64,000 nucleotides of DNA, from positions 19,016-83,015 of the forward strand of contig CABYYE010000003.1 in the NCBI GenBank assembly GCA_902523095.1, written 5' to 3'. Numbering within the stretch: position 1 is the first letter of the stretch; the number at the start of each line of letters is the position of its first letter. The notes under the pieces are model-generated. The model did not search any database. It had not been told where the DNA came from and saw only the letters and a program-made list of their open reading frames with translations. This DNA is from an uncultured Pelagibacteraceae bacterium. Lineage in GTDB: Bacteria > Pseudomonadota > Alphaproteobacteria > Pelagibacterales > Pelagibacteraceae. A program made the position numbers and the translations under genes. Shown in pieces: positions 35,026-44,748 of the stretch.

Positions 35026-36354
35026 TTATTTACCTATACAGAAGTCTTTAAAAATAGATCCAAGTATTTCCTCTACATCGACTTTGCCAACAATACTGCC
35101 CAGATGACGCGTAGTCATTCTTAAATCTTCAGCAGCTAATTCTAAATCTTTGTTTTGATCTTTCTTAAGAAACTTATCTATTTCTTTTAAACATTCATTT
35201 AACTTTGTCCTGTGTCTTTCTCTTGTAATTAATGTGCTGTTATTTGATAAATATTTCTTACTTAGTTTGTCCTTAATAAGATTTATTAACTTATCAATGT
35301 TTTTATTATTTTTGATTGAAGCTAAAACTGTCTCAACTTCAAATATATGATTTGGCTTTTCTAAAATATCTGATTTATTTAAAAGTATAATAGAGTCCTT
35401 ATTAACCATCTTTCTGATTTCATTATTAATATTTTTTGAAGAATTATCTATAACTACTATATTTAAATCTGCATCTTTAGATTTTTTTAATGCTAGAGAA
35501 ATCCCTTTTTTTTCAACTTCATTTTTTGCTTCTCTGATGCCAGCCGTATCAGAAAGAATAACAGGATAACCATCTAAATTAAGATATGTTTCTATCACAT
35601 CCCTAGTTGTACCAGCTTCATCTGAAACAATCGCAACCTCTCTCTTAGAAAGTAAATTTAGTAATGATGATTTTCCTGCATTTACTTCCCCGGTTATTGA
35701 AACCCTGAAACCATCTCTGATTTTTTCTCCTATCTTATTATCCTCTAAAATATTAGTTATTTCGGAATGAATTTCTTTAATAATTTTATGTGTATCTTTC
35801 AAAACGTTTTTAGGTAAATCTTCATCTGCAAAATCTATTTTTGCTTCGATAAAGGCTAGTGATTTCACTATTTTTTCTCTCAAATCATTATAATAATTTG
35901 ACGCGTTTCCTTGAACTATTTTAACTGCCTGTAGTCTTTGAAGTTCTGTTTCTGAATGAATTAAATCTCCAATACTTTCAGCTTTTAATAAATCTATTTT
36001 ATCATTTTGAAAAGCTATTTTTGTAAATTCACCTGGCTCAGCTAACCTGCAATTTTCTTGTTCTGATAAAACCTTAAGTAAAGCATTAATTACTGAATTG
36101 CTTCCATGTATTTGAAATTCTGCAAGATCCTCTCCGGTGTAGCTATTAGGTCCTGGAAACCACAATAATAAAGCTTCTGGGTCTATGACGTCACCTTTTT
36201 TTGGATCATAAAATTTACAAAAATTTACCTCGTTCGATTTTATACTCTCTAATTTAGTTAGATTTTTACAAATTTTTAATGTTTCTTTGCCAGATAATCT
36301 CACTATAGCTATTCCTGAAGGTCCTCTACCTGATGATAAAGCATAAATATTCAT
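35026..36354 (-). CDS. mnmE: tRNA modification GTPase MnmE
   Basis: GTPase partner of MnmG. The N-terminal folate-binding domain (IYALSSGRGPSGIAIVRLSG) is followed by the G domain inserted in the helical domain: G1 GEVNAGKSS (near residue 222), G3 DTAGIRE and G4 LNKSD. The C-terminal CIGK motif needed for modification is intact. Length 442. It begins 4 nt after the Ubi-hydroxylase stop. Confidence 0.97.
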   Translation of the reverse strand: MNIYALSSGRGPSGIAIVRLSGKETLKICKNLTKLESIKSNEVNFCKFYDPKKGDVIDPEALLLWFPGPNSYTGEDLAEFQIHGSNSVINALLKVLSEQENCRLAEPGEFTKIAFQNDKIDLLKAESIGDLIHSETELQRLQAVKIVQGNASNYYNDLREKIVKSLAFIEAKIDFADEDLPKNVLKDTHKIIKEIHSEITNILEDNKIGEKIRDGFRVSITGEVNAGKSSLLNLLSKREVAIVSDEAGTTRDVIETYLNLDGYPVILSDTAGIREAKNEVEKKGISLALKKSKDADLNIVVIDNSSKNINNEIRKMVNKDSIILLNKSDILEKPNHIFEVETVLASIKNNKNIDKLINLIKDKLSKKYLSNNSTLITRERHRTKLNECLKEIDKFLKKDQNKDLELAAEDLRMTTRHLGSIVGKVDVEEILGSIFKDFCIGK

Positions 36355-36358
36355 TGAG

Positions 36359-37465
36359 CTATAGAGACAGGCCTTGATTAGAGATTATTTTAGTAAATTC
36401 TTTTAATGTTTTGTTTTTTTTTATATTTTTTATAATTATATTTTTAAATGGATCTAGATATTTATTTTGTTTAAAAAAAGTGTGAGTGGCATCTACACCT
36501 AGACTTATAAAAATATTTTCTGGTTTTCGACTATTATAGAAATCATTTAAAGCATAACTATTTTTTATAGAAATACCTAGTCCTGAATAATATTTAATAA
36601 TTTCCTTTAACTTTTTTATATCCCTTAAAACTAAATTAAAACCTTGTCCGGCTACAGGATGAATTGTATGAATTCCTTCACCTAAAACTAAAAAATTTTT
36701 TTTATAATATTGCTTTCTTAGAGCAAGTAAAATTGGATAAGATTGGATATTAGTTAATTTAATATTTTGTTTTTTTAATAGTTCAATAAGTTTTTTTTTA
36801 ATTAGATTATTAATTATTTTTGAGTTTATCTCATAAAATGTTTTTTGAAGACTCCAAACAAATGAAAAATAATTTTTAGAAAAAGGCAAAATAGCTAATG
36901 GGCCCTCCTTTAAAAAAAATTGACTTGTATTTAATATTCTAAAGTTATGTTTTACATAGCCTGTGACTGCTATTTCATTATAATCCTTTTTAATAGATCG
37001 TGAATTTATTATCTCATTATAAATTTTTGATTGTCTACCCAAACAAAGGATAGTTAAATCATAACTTTTAAATTCTTCCAAGTTTTTTACTTCTTTTCTA
37101 ATTAATTTAATTTTTTTGTTAAATATTTCCTTCAGTAAAATTTTTTTAATTTTATCATTTTCAAATACATACATAAGATTAGAATTCTTTTCATTAAGGT
37201 TTAAGAAATTTATTTTTTCCCTATTCGTTTCATAAAAGAGTTCTATATTTTTTGAAGGCCAAAATAATTTATGATTAAAATTATTGATATTCTCTTTTAT
37301 AAAATTGAAATTTGTTTCTGATATAGCGGTTGTTCTTTTATCTTGGTTTTTTGCCCCTTTTTTTGCTATCAAATTCACCTCTATTCCAGGAATTTGACCT
37401 AACACTACAGCGGTCATTAACCCTGAAAGACCGTCACCAACAATGCATATTCTCTGTTTATTCAT
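36359..37465 (-). CDS. FAD-dependent monooxygenase, UbiH/UbiF-like (ubiquinone ring hydroxylase)
   Basis: Flavoprotein hydroxylase of about 368 residues. The N-terminal dinucleotide fold is ICIVGDGLSGLMTAVVLG, and the second FAD motif is LGEGIHTIHPVAGQGFNLVLRD. GPLAILPF is the usual middle motif. I start at MNKQRICIVG; an upstream open frame of 63 codons would run into the divergent ftsK gene and lacks any FAD-fold sequence. The ring position hydroxylated cannot be told from sequence. Confidence 0.85.
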   Translation of the reverse strand: MNKQRICIVGDGLSGLMTAVVLGQIPGIEVNLIAKKGAKNQDKRTTAISETNFNFIKENINNFNHKLFWPSKNIELFYETNREKINFLNLNEKNSNLMYVFENDKIKKILLKEIFNKKIKLIRKEVKNLEEFKSYDLTILCLGRQSKIYNEIINSRSIKKDYNEIAVTGYVKHNFRILNTSQFFLKEGPLAILPFSKNYFSFVWSLQKTFYEINSKIINNLIKKKLIELLKKQNIKLTNIQSYPILLALRKQYYKKNFLVLGEGIHTIHPVAGQGFNLVLRDIKKLKEIIKYYSGLGISIKNSYALNDFYNSRKPENIFISLGVDATHTFFKQNKYLDPFKNIIIKNIKKNKTLKEFTKIISNQGLSL

Positions 37466-37521
37466 ATTAGAATTTTTAACAATTTCATAAAAATGATAAA
37501 AAGTACATAAAACGATTCGAA

Positions 37522-39606
37522 ATGAATACAAACTTTTTAGACAGTTTAACAAATTTTTTAAAAAAACGAACCTTTGAATTGCTAGGATTAATCTTAATTT
37601 TAACAAGTTTAGCTTTAGCAATCGCTTTTTCAACATATTCTCCAGAAGATCCATCTTTCATATATGGAGATAGGGATTATGAAATCCAAAATTTTTTTGG
37701 AATTTATGGAAGTAGCATTGCAGATTTTCTTTTACAAAGTTTTGGTCTAGTTTCTTTTTTGATACTTCTCAATTTTTTATTTTGGGGATTGAATTTAATT
37801 ATAAAAAAAGAATTAAAGAAAATAACACTCAAACTATTTTTAGTAGTATCTTATTTAATAATTGGAACTGTTTTTTTTTATATCTCTTTTGATAATTCAT
37901 TTTGGTTGATTGACAATGGAAACTCAGGATTTGTTGGAAAGATTATCTATAATATTTTGAATACTTGGATCCCTTGGATTGATAACAACTATTTTATTTA
38001 TATCTTACTTTTATTAACTTTAATATCTTTCTCCATCTCAGCTGATTTGAACTTTGATAAATTATTTTCTTTTATCAGATTTATTTTCAAAAAAAATAAA
38101 GTTCAGGAAATTAATTTAGATTCAAATTATGTTGTTACAACAACGGAAGAAATAATTGATGAAAAACCTCAACAGTCCTTTTCATTTGAAACCAATAATA
38201 AAACTCGTAAAAATGTTAATATACCAAAAGTAAAATATAATTTGCCAGATATAAATTATTTAGAAAAAAATTTAACAAAGTTAAGTATTAAAGACCCAAA
38301 TAAAAATCGCCCAGGTGCCACCTTTATGGAAAAAATTTTACTGGATTTCGGTATTGATGGTAAAATTAAAACTATCAATAATGGGCCTGTTGTAAGTTTA
38401 TATGAATTTGAACCGGCTCCTGGTGTGAAAGTTTCTAAAATAATAAATTTATCAGAAGATTTAGCCAGAAATACAAGCTCTACATCAACAAGAGTTTCTG
38501 TGATACCTGGAAAAAATACCGTCGGAATAGAGATACCGAATGAAGAAAGAGAAAGCGTAACCCTAAGAGAGATAATTTCATGCGATAAATTTCAAAAAAA
38601 AGATATAAAGCTTCCCATAGCTCTCGGAAAAAGTATTTCTGGAATACCAATAGTAGGTGATTTAACTTCTATGCCTCATCTGTTAATTGCTGGTACTACG
38701 GGTTCAGGTAAGTCTGTTTGTATCAATACAATAATTGTTTCTTTGCTTTACAAACTTAGCCCAGATCTTTGTAAATTTATCTTAATTGATCCAAAGATGT
38801 TAGAACTTTCTACTTATGAAGGCATACCTCATTTGTTAACTCCGGTAATTACGGACGCAAAAAAAGCTACATCAGCACTATCGTGGACAGTAAAAGAAAT
38901 GAATAGCAGATACAAACTTATGAGCAAAGTAGGAGTGAGAAATATTGATGGTTATAATTCTAAACATAAATTAAAAATGCCTTACATCGTGGTGGTTGTA
39001 GATGAAATGTCTGACCTAATGTTAGTTGCAGGAAAAGAAATTGAAAGTTATATTCAAAAATTGTCTCAAATGGCTCGTGCAGCAGGTATTCATATTATAA
39101 TGGCTACACAAAGACCTAGTGTTGATGTAATTACCGGTACGATAAAAGCTAACTTTCCTACAAGGATATCTTTTCAGGTAAGTTCTAAAATAGATAGTAG
39201 AACAATTCTAGGAGAGCAAGGAGCTGAACAGTTATTAGGTAAAGGTGATATGTTATTTATGTCATCAGCAAATAGAATTGTAAGAATTCATGGTCCTTAT
39301 GTTTCTGAACAAGAGATAGAAAAAATAACAAACTCATTAAGAGCACAAGGAGAGCCAGATTATATGGAAGAAATTACTTCACAAGAGACAATCGAGAATT
39401 CTTTAACACCTGGTAGTGAAGGTGATGAGGATGAATTATTCAATCAGGCTCTGGAAATTATTAAATCTGAAGGTAAAGCTTCTACAAGCTTTTTACAGAG
39501 AAAATTACAAATAGGATACAATAGGGCCGCTAGAATCATTGATATGATGGAAGATAAAGGTATTGTAAGTAAAGCAAATCATGTTGGTAAACGTGAAGTT
39601 CTTTAG
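37522..39606 (+). CDS. ftsK: DNA translocase FtsK
   Basis: Septum-anchored motor that pumps and resolves chromosome dimers at division. Four hydrophobic segments occupy about residues 18-175. A short linker (~180-245) replaces the long proline/glutamine linker of Escherichia FtsK. The motor domain has Walker A GTTGSGKSVCIN (near residue 392) and Walker B VVVVDEMSDLM; the gamma winged-helix domain closes the protein. Length 694. The end overlaps lolA by 26 nt. Confidence 0.96.
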   Translation: MNTNFLDSLTNFLKKRTFELLGLILILTSLALAIAFSTYSPEDPSFIYGDRDYEIQNFFGIYGSSIADFLLQSFGLVSFLILLNFLFWGLNLIIKKELKKITLKLFLVVSYLIIGTVFFYISFDNSFWLIDNGNSGFVGKIIYNILNTWIPWIDNNYFIYILLLLTLISFSISADLNFDKLFSFIRFIFKKNKVQEINLDSNYVVTTTEEIIDEKPQQSFSFETNNKTRKNVNIPKVKYNLPDINYLEKNLTKLSIKDPNKNRPGATFMEKILLDFGIDGKIKTINNGPVVSLYEFEPAPGVKVSKIINLSEDLARNTSSTSTRVSVIPGKNTVGIEIPNEERESVTLREIISCDKFQKKDIKLPIALGKSISGIPIVGDLTSMPHLLIAGTTGSGKSVCINTIIVSLLYKLSPDLCKFILIDPKMLELSTYEGIPHLLTPVITDAKKATSALSWTVKEMNSRYKLMSKVGVRNIDGYNSKHKLKMPYIVVVVDEMSDLMLVAGKEIESYIQKLSQMARAAGIHIIMATQRPSVDVITGTIKANFPTRISFQVSSKIDSRTILGEQGAEQLLGKGDMLFMSSANRIVRIHGPYVSEQEIEKITNSLRAQGEPDYMEEITSQETIENSLTPGSEGDEDELFNQALEIIKSEGKASTSFLQRKLQIGYNRAARIIDMMEDKGIVSKANHVGKREVL

Positions 39607-40150
39607 AAATATATTCTTGATTTCAGTTTTTTTTTTACTGCCAACAAATTTATATGCTGATGAAAAAAAAAGAATAACTTCTCAATTAAGTAACTTAAAT
39701 TCTTTAGAATTCACTTTTGATCAGTTAATTAATGGGAAAATAGAAAAAGGCAATTGTCTTTTAGAATTTCCTGGAAAATTAAGATGTAATTACTTTGATA
39801 ACAAACAAAAAGAGTTGGTAATTAATAATAAAAGATTAGCAATAACCCAGAAAAGATATAATAAAACTTATTATTATCCAGTTTCAAAATCTCCATTCTT
39901 AAATATTCTTTACAAAGATAAACTTTTAGAAATAATAAAGTCTGGTAAATTAGAATTAACAGATCAGATGATAAAACTTATTTATTTAGGTGATAATGAA
40001 ATGGAAATTTATTTCGATAGAAAGAGCCTAGACTTAAAAGGCTGGCAAATTATTGATCAATACAACAATAATATAAATTTCTTCCTAAATATTGTTGCTA
40101 AAAATGACATTTTTAAAAAAGGCACCTTTAAATTTCCTGAAATTAATTAA
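39581..40150 (+). CDS. lolA: Outer-membrane lipoprotein carrier protein LolA
   Basis: Periplasmic chaperone that carries lipoproteins from LolCDE to the outer membrane. The signal peptide (about residues 1-27) ends LLPTNLYA-DEKKR. The mature domain (RITSQLSNLNSLEFTFDQ, GKLRCNYFD) fits the LolA fold. A GTG at 39593 is an alternative start giving a tighter signal peptide. It follows ftsK with overlap, as in many alphaproteobacteria. Confidence 0.86.
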   Translation: MLVNVKFFRNIFLISVFFLLPTNLYADEKKRITSQLSNLNSLEFTFDQLINGKIEKGNCLLEFPGKLRCNYFDNKQKELVINNKRLAITQKRYNKTYYYPVSKSPFLNILYKDKLLEIIKSGKLELTDQMIKLIYLGDNEMEIYFDRKSLDLKGWQIIDQYNNNINFFLNIVAKNDIFKKGTFKFPEIN

Positions 40151-40653
40151 GCTACAAAATCAATTTCTTCTTCTTTAAAAATTTCGAAACCTTTTGATTT
40201 ATAATTTTGCAAAGCGTGCTTATGATCTAAACTACAGGTGTGAACCCACATTTTTTCTGGATTTTTTCTAGACGCACTAGCAATAGCGTGGTTTACGAGC
40301 GTGGATCCTAATTTTAAACCTCTAAATTCTTTTAATACTCCAAGGTTTATAAGTTCTACTTCGTTTGAGTCAGGGTGATATTCCTGCTCATAATATCCAA
40401 CTAGATCTTCGTCTTTTTTAAGAAAGTGAGTTTCTAAATTTCTATTTGTAACATAATTTACCCATTCACTATCAGACCATAATAATCTGTCTCTCCAATA
40501 GTGATCTACTCCTATTTGTTTATAGAAAAATTTATTTAAATGAAAATTGTGTTTATCGTCTAATATAATTTTATAGTTTTCTGGTAGATTTAGATCAATC
40601 GTTTTTGAAAAATCCTTAATCTCTAAAAAATACCTTTTTACCCTAGAAATCAT
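40147..40653 (-). CDS. GNAT-family N-acetyltransferase
   Basis: A 168-residue acetyltransferase. The acetyl-CoA binding motif is seen as LGVLKEFRGLKLGSTLVNHAI, followed by WVHTCSLDHKHALQNYKSKGFEIF, the usual GNAT C-terminal strand-helix. The acceptor is unknown. It overlaps the HIT gene by 1 nt and ends 4 nt into lolA. Confidence 0.85.
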   Translation of the reverse strand: MISRVKRYFLEIKDFSKTIDLNLPENYKIILDDKHNFHLNKFFYKQIGVDHYWRDRLLWSDSEWVNYVTNRNLETHFLKKDEDLVGYYEQEYHPDSNEVELINLGVLKEFRGLKLGSTLVNHAIASASRKNPEKMWVHTCSLDHKHALQNYKSKGFEIFKEEEIDFVA

Positions 40654-41009
40654 TAGCTTACCATCTTCCCAATCTTTTCACCTGCAAAAATATGAAAATG
40701 TAGATGAGGGACTTCTTGTCCTCCATCACTACCAATATTTGTTAGAGCCCGATAACCTTTATCTTTTGCACCCATTAGATCTGCTACGTGAGTGACAGCT
40801 TTATTTAGTTCAACAATCTCTTTATCAGAGGCTTTATTATTAAAATCATCTAGATCTATATACTCACCTTTAGGTATTACTAATACATGTACTTTTTTTT
40901 GAGGATTAATGTCATGAAAAGCTAAAACATAATCGTTTTCATAAACTTTCTTGCAAGGAATTTCTCCTCTAATAATTTTCGCGAATATATTTTTATTATC
41001 GTAGCTCAT
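40653..41009 (-). CDS. HIT-family purine nucleoside phosphoramidase (HinT-like)
   Basis: A 118-residue histidine-triad protein. The triad HLHFHIFAG is intact, and NIFAKIIRGEIPCKKVYEND is the typical start of HinT proteins, which hydrolyse AMP-lysine and adenosine phosphoramidates. It overlaps hisE by 4 nt, a common alphaproteobacterial arrangement (hisF-hisE-hinT). Confidence 0.92.
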   Translation of the reverse strand: MSYDNKNIFAKIIRGEIPCKKVYENDYVLAFHDINPQKKVHVLVIPKGEYIDLDDFNNKASDKEIVELNKAVTHVADLMGAKDKGYRALTNIGSDGGQEVPHLHFHIFAGEKIGKMVS

Positions 41010-41278
41010 TTTTGTCTTTTATTAAGTTCACTCATTACATCTTCTATCTTGATATTATTAGCTTCAAGATAAACCATCAAATGATAAATTACATCTGCTG
41101 CTTCGTGTATTTTATTGGAGTCTTGTTCTACAGCTTCTATTAATTCTCCTACTTCTTCTTTAACTTTTGCAACACTTAAACTTTTATCGTTAAGAAGTTT
41201 ATTCGTATAAGATTTATCAGGAGAGGAGTTTTTTCTCTCCCTAATGACTTTCATTAACTGTTCTAGATTTTTAAACAT
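41006..41278 (-). CDS. hisE: Phosphoribosyl-ATP pyrophosphatase
   Basis: Second step of histidine synthesis, MazG-like all-alpha fold. KVKEEVGELIEAVEQDSNKIHEAADVIYHLMVYLE contains the acidic metal-binding residues. It is a 90-residue stand-alone HisE; HisI is not fused and not in this window. It begins 1 nt after hisF. Confidence 0.95.
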   Translation of the reverse strand: MFKNLEQLMKVIRERKNSSPDKSYTNKLLNDKSLSVAKVKEEVGELIEAVEQDSNKIHEAADVIYHLMVYLEANNIKIEDVMSELNKRQK

Positions 41279-41279
41279 T

Positions 41280-42038
41280 TTATAATCTTACTGAAACATT
41301 CTTGGAATTCAAATATTCTTTGGCTTCCTTAATTTTATATTCACCGTAGTGAAAAATAGATGCTGCTAAAACTGCACTAGCTCCACCTTTGATTATACCA
41401 TCATATAAATGGTCTAAAGCCCCAACGCCGCCAGAGGCAATAACAGGAATATTAGTGGTGTTTGTAATTTCTTTTAATAGATCAACATCATAACCGGACT
41501 TTGTTCCGTCTCTATCCATGGAAGTTATTAAAATTTCTCCAGCTCCATTTGATTCTACTTGTTTTGCAAACTTTACCGCATCAATACCTGTTTTATTTCT
41601 TCCACCATGAGTAAAAACTTCCCATTTATTATCTGAAACTTTTTTAGCATCTATGGCTACAACAATACATTGAGAGCCAAACTTTTTAGACGCCTCTTTA
41701 ACAAAACTAACGTCCTTAACAGCAGCTGTATTTATAGAAACCTTATCAGCGCCAGCTAATAACAAATCAGTAATATTTTGAATAGTTCTTACGCCACCTC
41801 CAACCGTTAAAGGAACAAAACATTCTTTTGCAGTTTTTCTTACAATATCAATAATTGTCTCTCTATTTTCATTTGATGCTGTGATATCTAAAAAACAAAT
41901 CTCATCAGCTCCACCTTCGCTATAAATTTTAGCTTGTTCGACTGGATCTCCAGCATCTTTAAGTTCAACAAAGTTTATTCCCTTAACAACTCTGCCATTT
42001 TTAACATCAAGACAAGGTATAATTCTATTTTTTAACAT
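41280..42038 (-). CDS. hisF: Imidazole glycerol phosphate synthase cyclase subunit
   Basis: TIM-barrel subunit that uses ammonia from HisH to form imidazole glycerol phosphate and AICAR. The N-terminal [16 protein letters not shown] with the catalytic Asp and the second Asp in [12 protein letters not shown] are present. Length 252. A 44-codon ORF overlaps its start by 14 nt. Confidence 0.97.
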   Translation of the reverse strand: MLKNRIIPCLDVKNGRVVKGINFVELKDAGDPVEQAKIYSEGGADEICFLDITASNENRETIIDIVRKTAKECFVPLTVGGGVRTIQNITDLLLAGADKVSINTAAVKDVSFVKEASKKFGSQCIVVAIDAKKVSDNKWEVFTHGGRNKTGIDAVKFAKQVESNGAGEILITSMDRDGTKSGYDVDLLKEITNTTNIPVIASGGVGALDHLYDGIIKGGASAVLAASIFHYGEYKIKEAKEYLNSKNVSVRL

Positions 42039-42159
42039 TTTTTTTCTTTTTTACTTTACTTGGTAACAATCTTTTATTAACTGCTCTAGCTCTTTCTGAA
42101 AAACCAAGTTTTTCTCCATTTCTTATTTTACGTCTTATCGTAGATAATTTTGCAACCAT
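42025..42159 (-). CDS. Small basic protein inside the histidine operon, unknown
   Basis: A 44-codon ORF between hisA and hisF: 1 nt after the hisA stop and overlapping the hisF start by 14 nt. The product begins [20 protein letters not shown], is very basic (about 19 Lys/Arg) and ends in a lysine run. It has no acidic cluster or membrane segment and looks like a nucleic-acid-binding peptide. I do not recognise it. The 122-nt gap would otherwise be exceptional in this operon. Confidence 0.5.
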   Translation of the reverse strand: MVAKLSTIRRKIRNGEKLGFSERARAVNKRLLPSKVKKKKNVKK

Positions 42160-42160
42160 T

Positions 42161-42883
42161 TTAATCAATCTCCATAGCTAACTCATTGAGTTTAATATCG
42201 CCATCATAAATAGCTTTTCCAACTATTATACCTTCGATTTTTTTATTATTTAATTCTTTCGCTTTCTTAATATCGTTAATTGAAGAAACTCCACCTGAAA
42301 TAACAACAGGACAACTAGAAATCTCAGAAATTATTACCGTATCACTTAAGTTTGGGCCTGATTTCATTCCGTCCCTATTAATGTCAGTATAAATAATCCT
42401 GCTAACACCGAAGTCATTAATTTCTCTCAAAAAATCTATAGTTTTAATATTTAAATTCTCTTTCCAACCAGATACAAAAAGATTTCCATCTTTTGCATCT
42501 AGTCCTAAGGCAATTTTATTTTTAAATTTGTTACAAGCTTCTTTAAGTAATTCTTTATTTTTAATAGCGCCACTACCTAAAATTACTTTTTCAACACCTA
42601 TATCGATATATTGTTTAATGCTACCTAGAGATCTGACGCCACCACCTATTTCAATCTTTAAATCATATTTGTTTACTATTTCTTGAATAATATCTAAATT
42701 AACCATCTTTCCAGTTAATGCACCATCCAAATCAACAATGTGTAAATTTTTAAAGCCATGGTCTTTATATTTGCCAGCTTGATCAATAGGTGAAGTTTCA
42801 TATTCAGTTTTGTTTTCAAAGTCTCCTTTAATTAATCTTACGCACTTTTTATCTTTGATGTCTATAGCAGGGAATATTTTCAT
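42161..42883 (-). CDS. hisA: ProFAR isomerase
   Basis: 1-(5-phosphoribosyl)-5-[(5-phosphoribosylamino)methylideneamino]imidazole-4-carboxamide isomerase, the TIM-barrel relative of HisF. IFPAIDIKDKKCVRLIKGDF holds the first catalytic Asp and YTDINRDGMKSGPN the second. Length 240. It sits between hisH and the small basic ORF. Confidence 0.97.
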   Translation of the reverse strand: MKIFPAIDIKDKKCVRLIKGDFENKTEYETSPIDQAGKYKDHGFKNLHIVDLDGALTGKMVNLDIIQEIVNKYDLKIEIGGGVRSLGSIKQYIDIGVEKVILGSGAIKNKELLKEACNKFKNKIALGLDAKDGNLFVSGWKENLNIKTIDFLREINDFGVSRIIYTDINRDGMKSGPNLSDTVIISEISSCPVVISGGVSSINDIKKAKELNNKKIEGIIVGKAIYDGDIKLNELAMEID

Positions 42884-42889
42884 CTTTTT

Positions 42890-43519
42890 TTATAAATTAA
42901 TAAAGTTTTCAATTATTTTTAATCCTGTTTTATCACTTTTCTCTGGGTGAAATTGTGTTCCAAATAAATTATCTTTTTCAACTGAGCAGACAATCTTTGA
43001 TGAATAATCAGTTGTTGCTGAAATGACTGATTTATCCTCAGGAATAAACTCATAACTGTGAACGAAATACATATGAGATTTATTTTTAATGTCTTTAAAT
43101 ATCTTACTTTCTTTTTGAATTTCAATTTCATTCCAACCAATATGTGGAAGTTTAAATTTTCCGTTTTGATTATCAATTCTTGATACTTTTCCAGCGATCC
43201 AACCTAGTCCTTTTGTTTTTGCTTCCTCATAGCCAATATCTGCAAACATTTGTAATCCTACGCAAATTCCTAATAAAGGTTTCTTATTTGTTATTGCGAA
43301 TTCTTTAAGTGTATCAACTAATCCGTCAATGTTATTAAGAGAGTCAACACAGCTTTTAAATGAACCTTGCCCTGGTAAAACAATCTTGTCGCTAGACTTG
43401 ATCTTCTTGATATCTGAAGTTACCTCTAAATTAACTTTACCTTTAGCGACCTCTGTAAAAGAATTTATGACAGAGCTAATATTGCCCGATTGGTAGTCAA
43501 CAATTGTGACGTTCATCAA
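42890..43519 (-). CDS. hisH: Imidazole glycerol phosphate synthase glutaminase subunit
   Basis: Class I glutamine amidotransferase that feeds ammonia to HisF. The nucleophile is in LLGICVGLQMFAD, and the His-Glu pair in FGTQFHPEKSD. VLPGQGSF is also typical. Length 209. Two adjacent Met codons are possible starts. It begins 2 nt after hisB. Confidence 0.97.
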   Translation of the reverse strand: MMNVTIVDYQSGNISSVINSFTEVAKGKVNLEVTSDIKKIKSSDKIVLPGQGSFKSCVDSLNNIDGLVDTLKEFAITNKKPLLGICVGLQMFADIGYEEAKTKGLGWIAGKVSRIDNQNGKFKLPHIGWNEIEIQKESKIFKDIKNKSHMYFVHSYEFIPEDKSVISATTDYSSKIVCSVEKDNLFGTQFHPEKSDKTGLKIIENFINL

Positions 43520-43521
43520 AT

Positions 43522-44112
43522 TTAAATAGAGCCTTTTGTCGAAGGTATGGAGTTTTTAATTCTTTTATCTATAGCTAAAGCGTCCTTTAGTGACCTAGCT
43601 AATCCCTTATAACAAGACTCAATCTTGTGGTGACTATTTTCACCGTAAATGTTTTCAATATGCAAAGTAACACCAGCGGATTGCGAAAACGCTTGAAACC
43701 ACTCTTTAAATAATTCTGTATCCATCTCACCTAATTTTTCTACTGGCAAATTAACTTTCCAAATTAAGTAAGGTCTGTTTGACACATCAATCGATACTCG
43801 GCTTAAAGTTTCATCCATCGGAATCATTGTAGATGCATATCTAGTAATTCCTTTTCTATTGCCTGCAGCTTTTTTTATAGCTTCACCAATAGCGATACCC
43901 GTATCCTCTGTAGTATGGTGCAAATCAATATGTGTGTCACCCTTAGCATTAACATCTATATCTATTAAAGAATGTTTAGATAGCTGCTCTAGCATGTGGT
44001 CTAAAAAACCTATACCAGTTTTGATCTTGTATTTTCCTTTGCCGTCTAGATTAACCGCGACAGAAATACTTGTTTCTTTTGTTTTTCTCGTAATTTTTGC
44101 TTTTCTTTTCAT
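43522..44112 (-). CDS. hisB: Imidazoleglycerol-phosphate dehydratase
   Basis: Monofunctional IGP dehydratase (196 residues, no phosphatase domain). Metal-binding histidines are in [22 protein letters not shown] and [16 protein letters not shown]. It is the first gene of the hisB-H-A-(small ORF)-F-E-hinT-GNAT run and is divergent from hslV with 95 nt between starts. Confidence 0.97.
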   Translation of the reverse strand: MKRKAKITRKTKETSISVAVNLDGKGKYKIKTGIGFLDHMLEQLSKHSLIDIDVNAKGDTHIDLHHTTEDTGIAIGEAIKKAAGNRKGITRYASTMIPMDETLSRVSIDVSNRPYLIWKVNLPVEKLGEMDTELFKEWFQAFSQSAGVTLHIENIYGENSHHKIESCYKGLARSLKDALAIDKRIKNSIPSTKGSI

Positions 44113-44171
44113 AAACTAAGTCGATTTATCTTTGATATATATTTAAATAACCATTTTATCAATAAATCACT

Positions 44172-44201
44172 ATTGAAGATCTGAAATTAATCTCCACATA
44201 T
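44172..44201 (+). promoter_or_regulatory. Candidate heat-shock promoter of hslVU
   Basis: ATTGAAG (44172-44178) and CCACATAT (44194-44201), 15 nt apart, resemble the RpoH elements CTTGAAA and CCCCATNT with two and one changes. Transcription would start close to the hslV ATG at 44208, implying a nearly leaderless mRNA. This is weaker than the dnaK site. Confidence 0.3.
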
Positions 44202-44207
44202 AACATT

Positions 44208-44747
44208 ATGAATACAGCTGAAAAATGGCATGGTACAACGATTGTATTGCTTCGAAAGAATGGGGAAACCGTTGTGGCAGGAGATGGGCAGGTTAGTCTT
44301 GGAAATACTGTTTTAAAAAGTAAGGCTAAAAAAGTTAGAAAGATAGAAAATAGAGGAGTTATAGCTGGATTTGCAGGATCTACCGCAGACGCATTAACTT
44401 TATTTGAAAGGTTAGAGGCAAAACTTGAAAAGCACGCAGGAAATTTACAAAGAGCAGCTGTAGAGTTGGCCAAAGATTGGAGAAGTGATAAGTTTTTGAG
44501 AAGACTTGAAGCTTTAATGGCTGTAGCAGACAAAAATCATAGTTTTATAATTTCTGGAACTGGGGATGTATTAGAGCCTGAAGATGGAATAATTGGTATA
44601 GGATCAGGAGGCAATTATGCTTTAGCGGCTGCAAAAGTTTTAGCAGAAACTGATATGAAAGCAGAAGATATAGCGAGAAAATCTATTAAAGTTGCTTCTG
44701 ATATTTGTGTTTTTACTAACAACAACGTAACAGTAGAAAAAATTTAA
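44208..44747 (+). CDS. hslV: ATP-dependent protease subunit HslV
   Basis: Proteasome-like threonine peptidase of the HslUV complex. The propeptide is nine residues and the mature N-terminus is T10 in [21 protein letters not shown] and [12 protein letters not shown] are typical. Length 179. It is followed 1 nt later by hslU. No internal start could replace the ATG without losing the propeptide. Confidence 0.97.
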   Translation: MNTAEKWHGTTIVLLRKNGETVVAGDGQVSLGNTVLKSKAKKVRKIENRGVIAGFAGSTADALTLFERLEAKLEKHAGNLQRAAVELAKDWRSDKFLRRLEALMAVADKNHSFIISGTGDVLEPEDGIIGIGSGGNYALAAAKVLAETDMKAEDIARKSIKVASDICVFTNNNVTVEKI

Positions 44748-44748
44748 T

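Noticed and set aside
37466..37654. 63-codon N-terminal extension of the Ubi-type hydroxylase
   Set aside because: The FAD fold begins right at MNKQRICIVGDG; the extension overlaps divergent ftsK and has no domain.
44159..44533. 124-codon open frame antisense to hslV
   Set aside because: Covers the hslV start and conserved catalytic region; composition is that of an antisense shadow.
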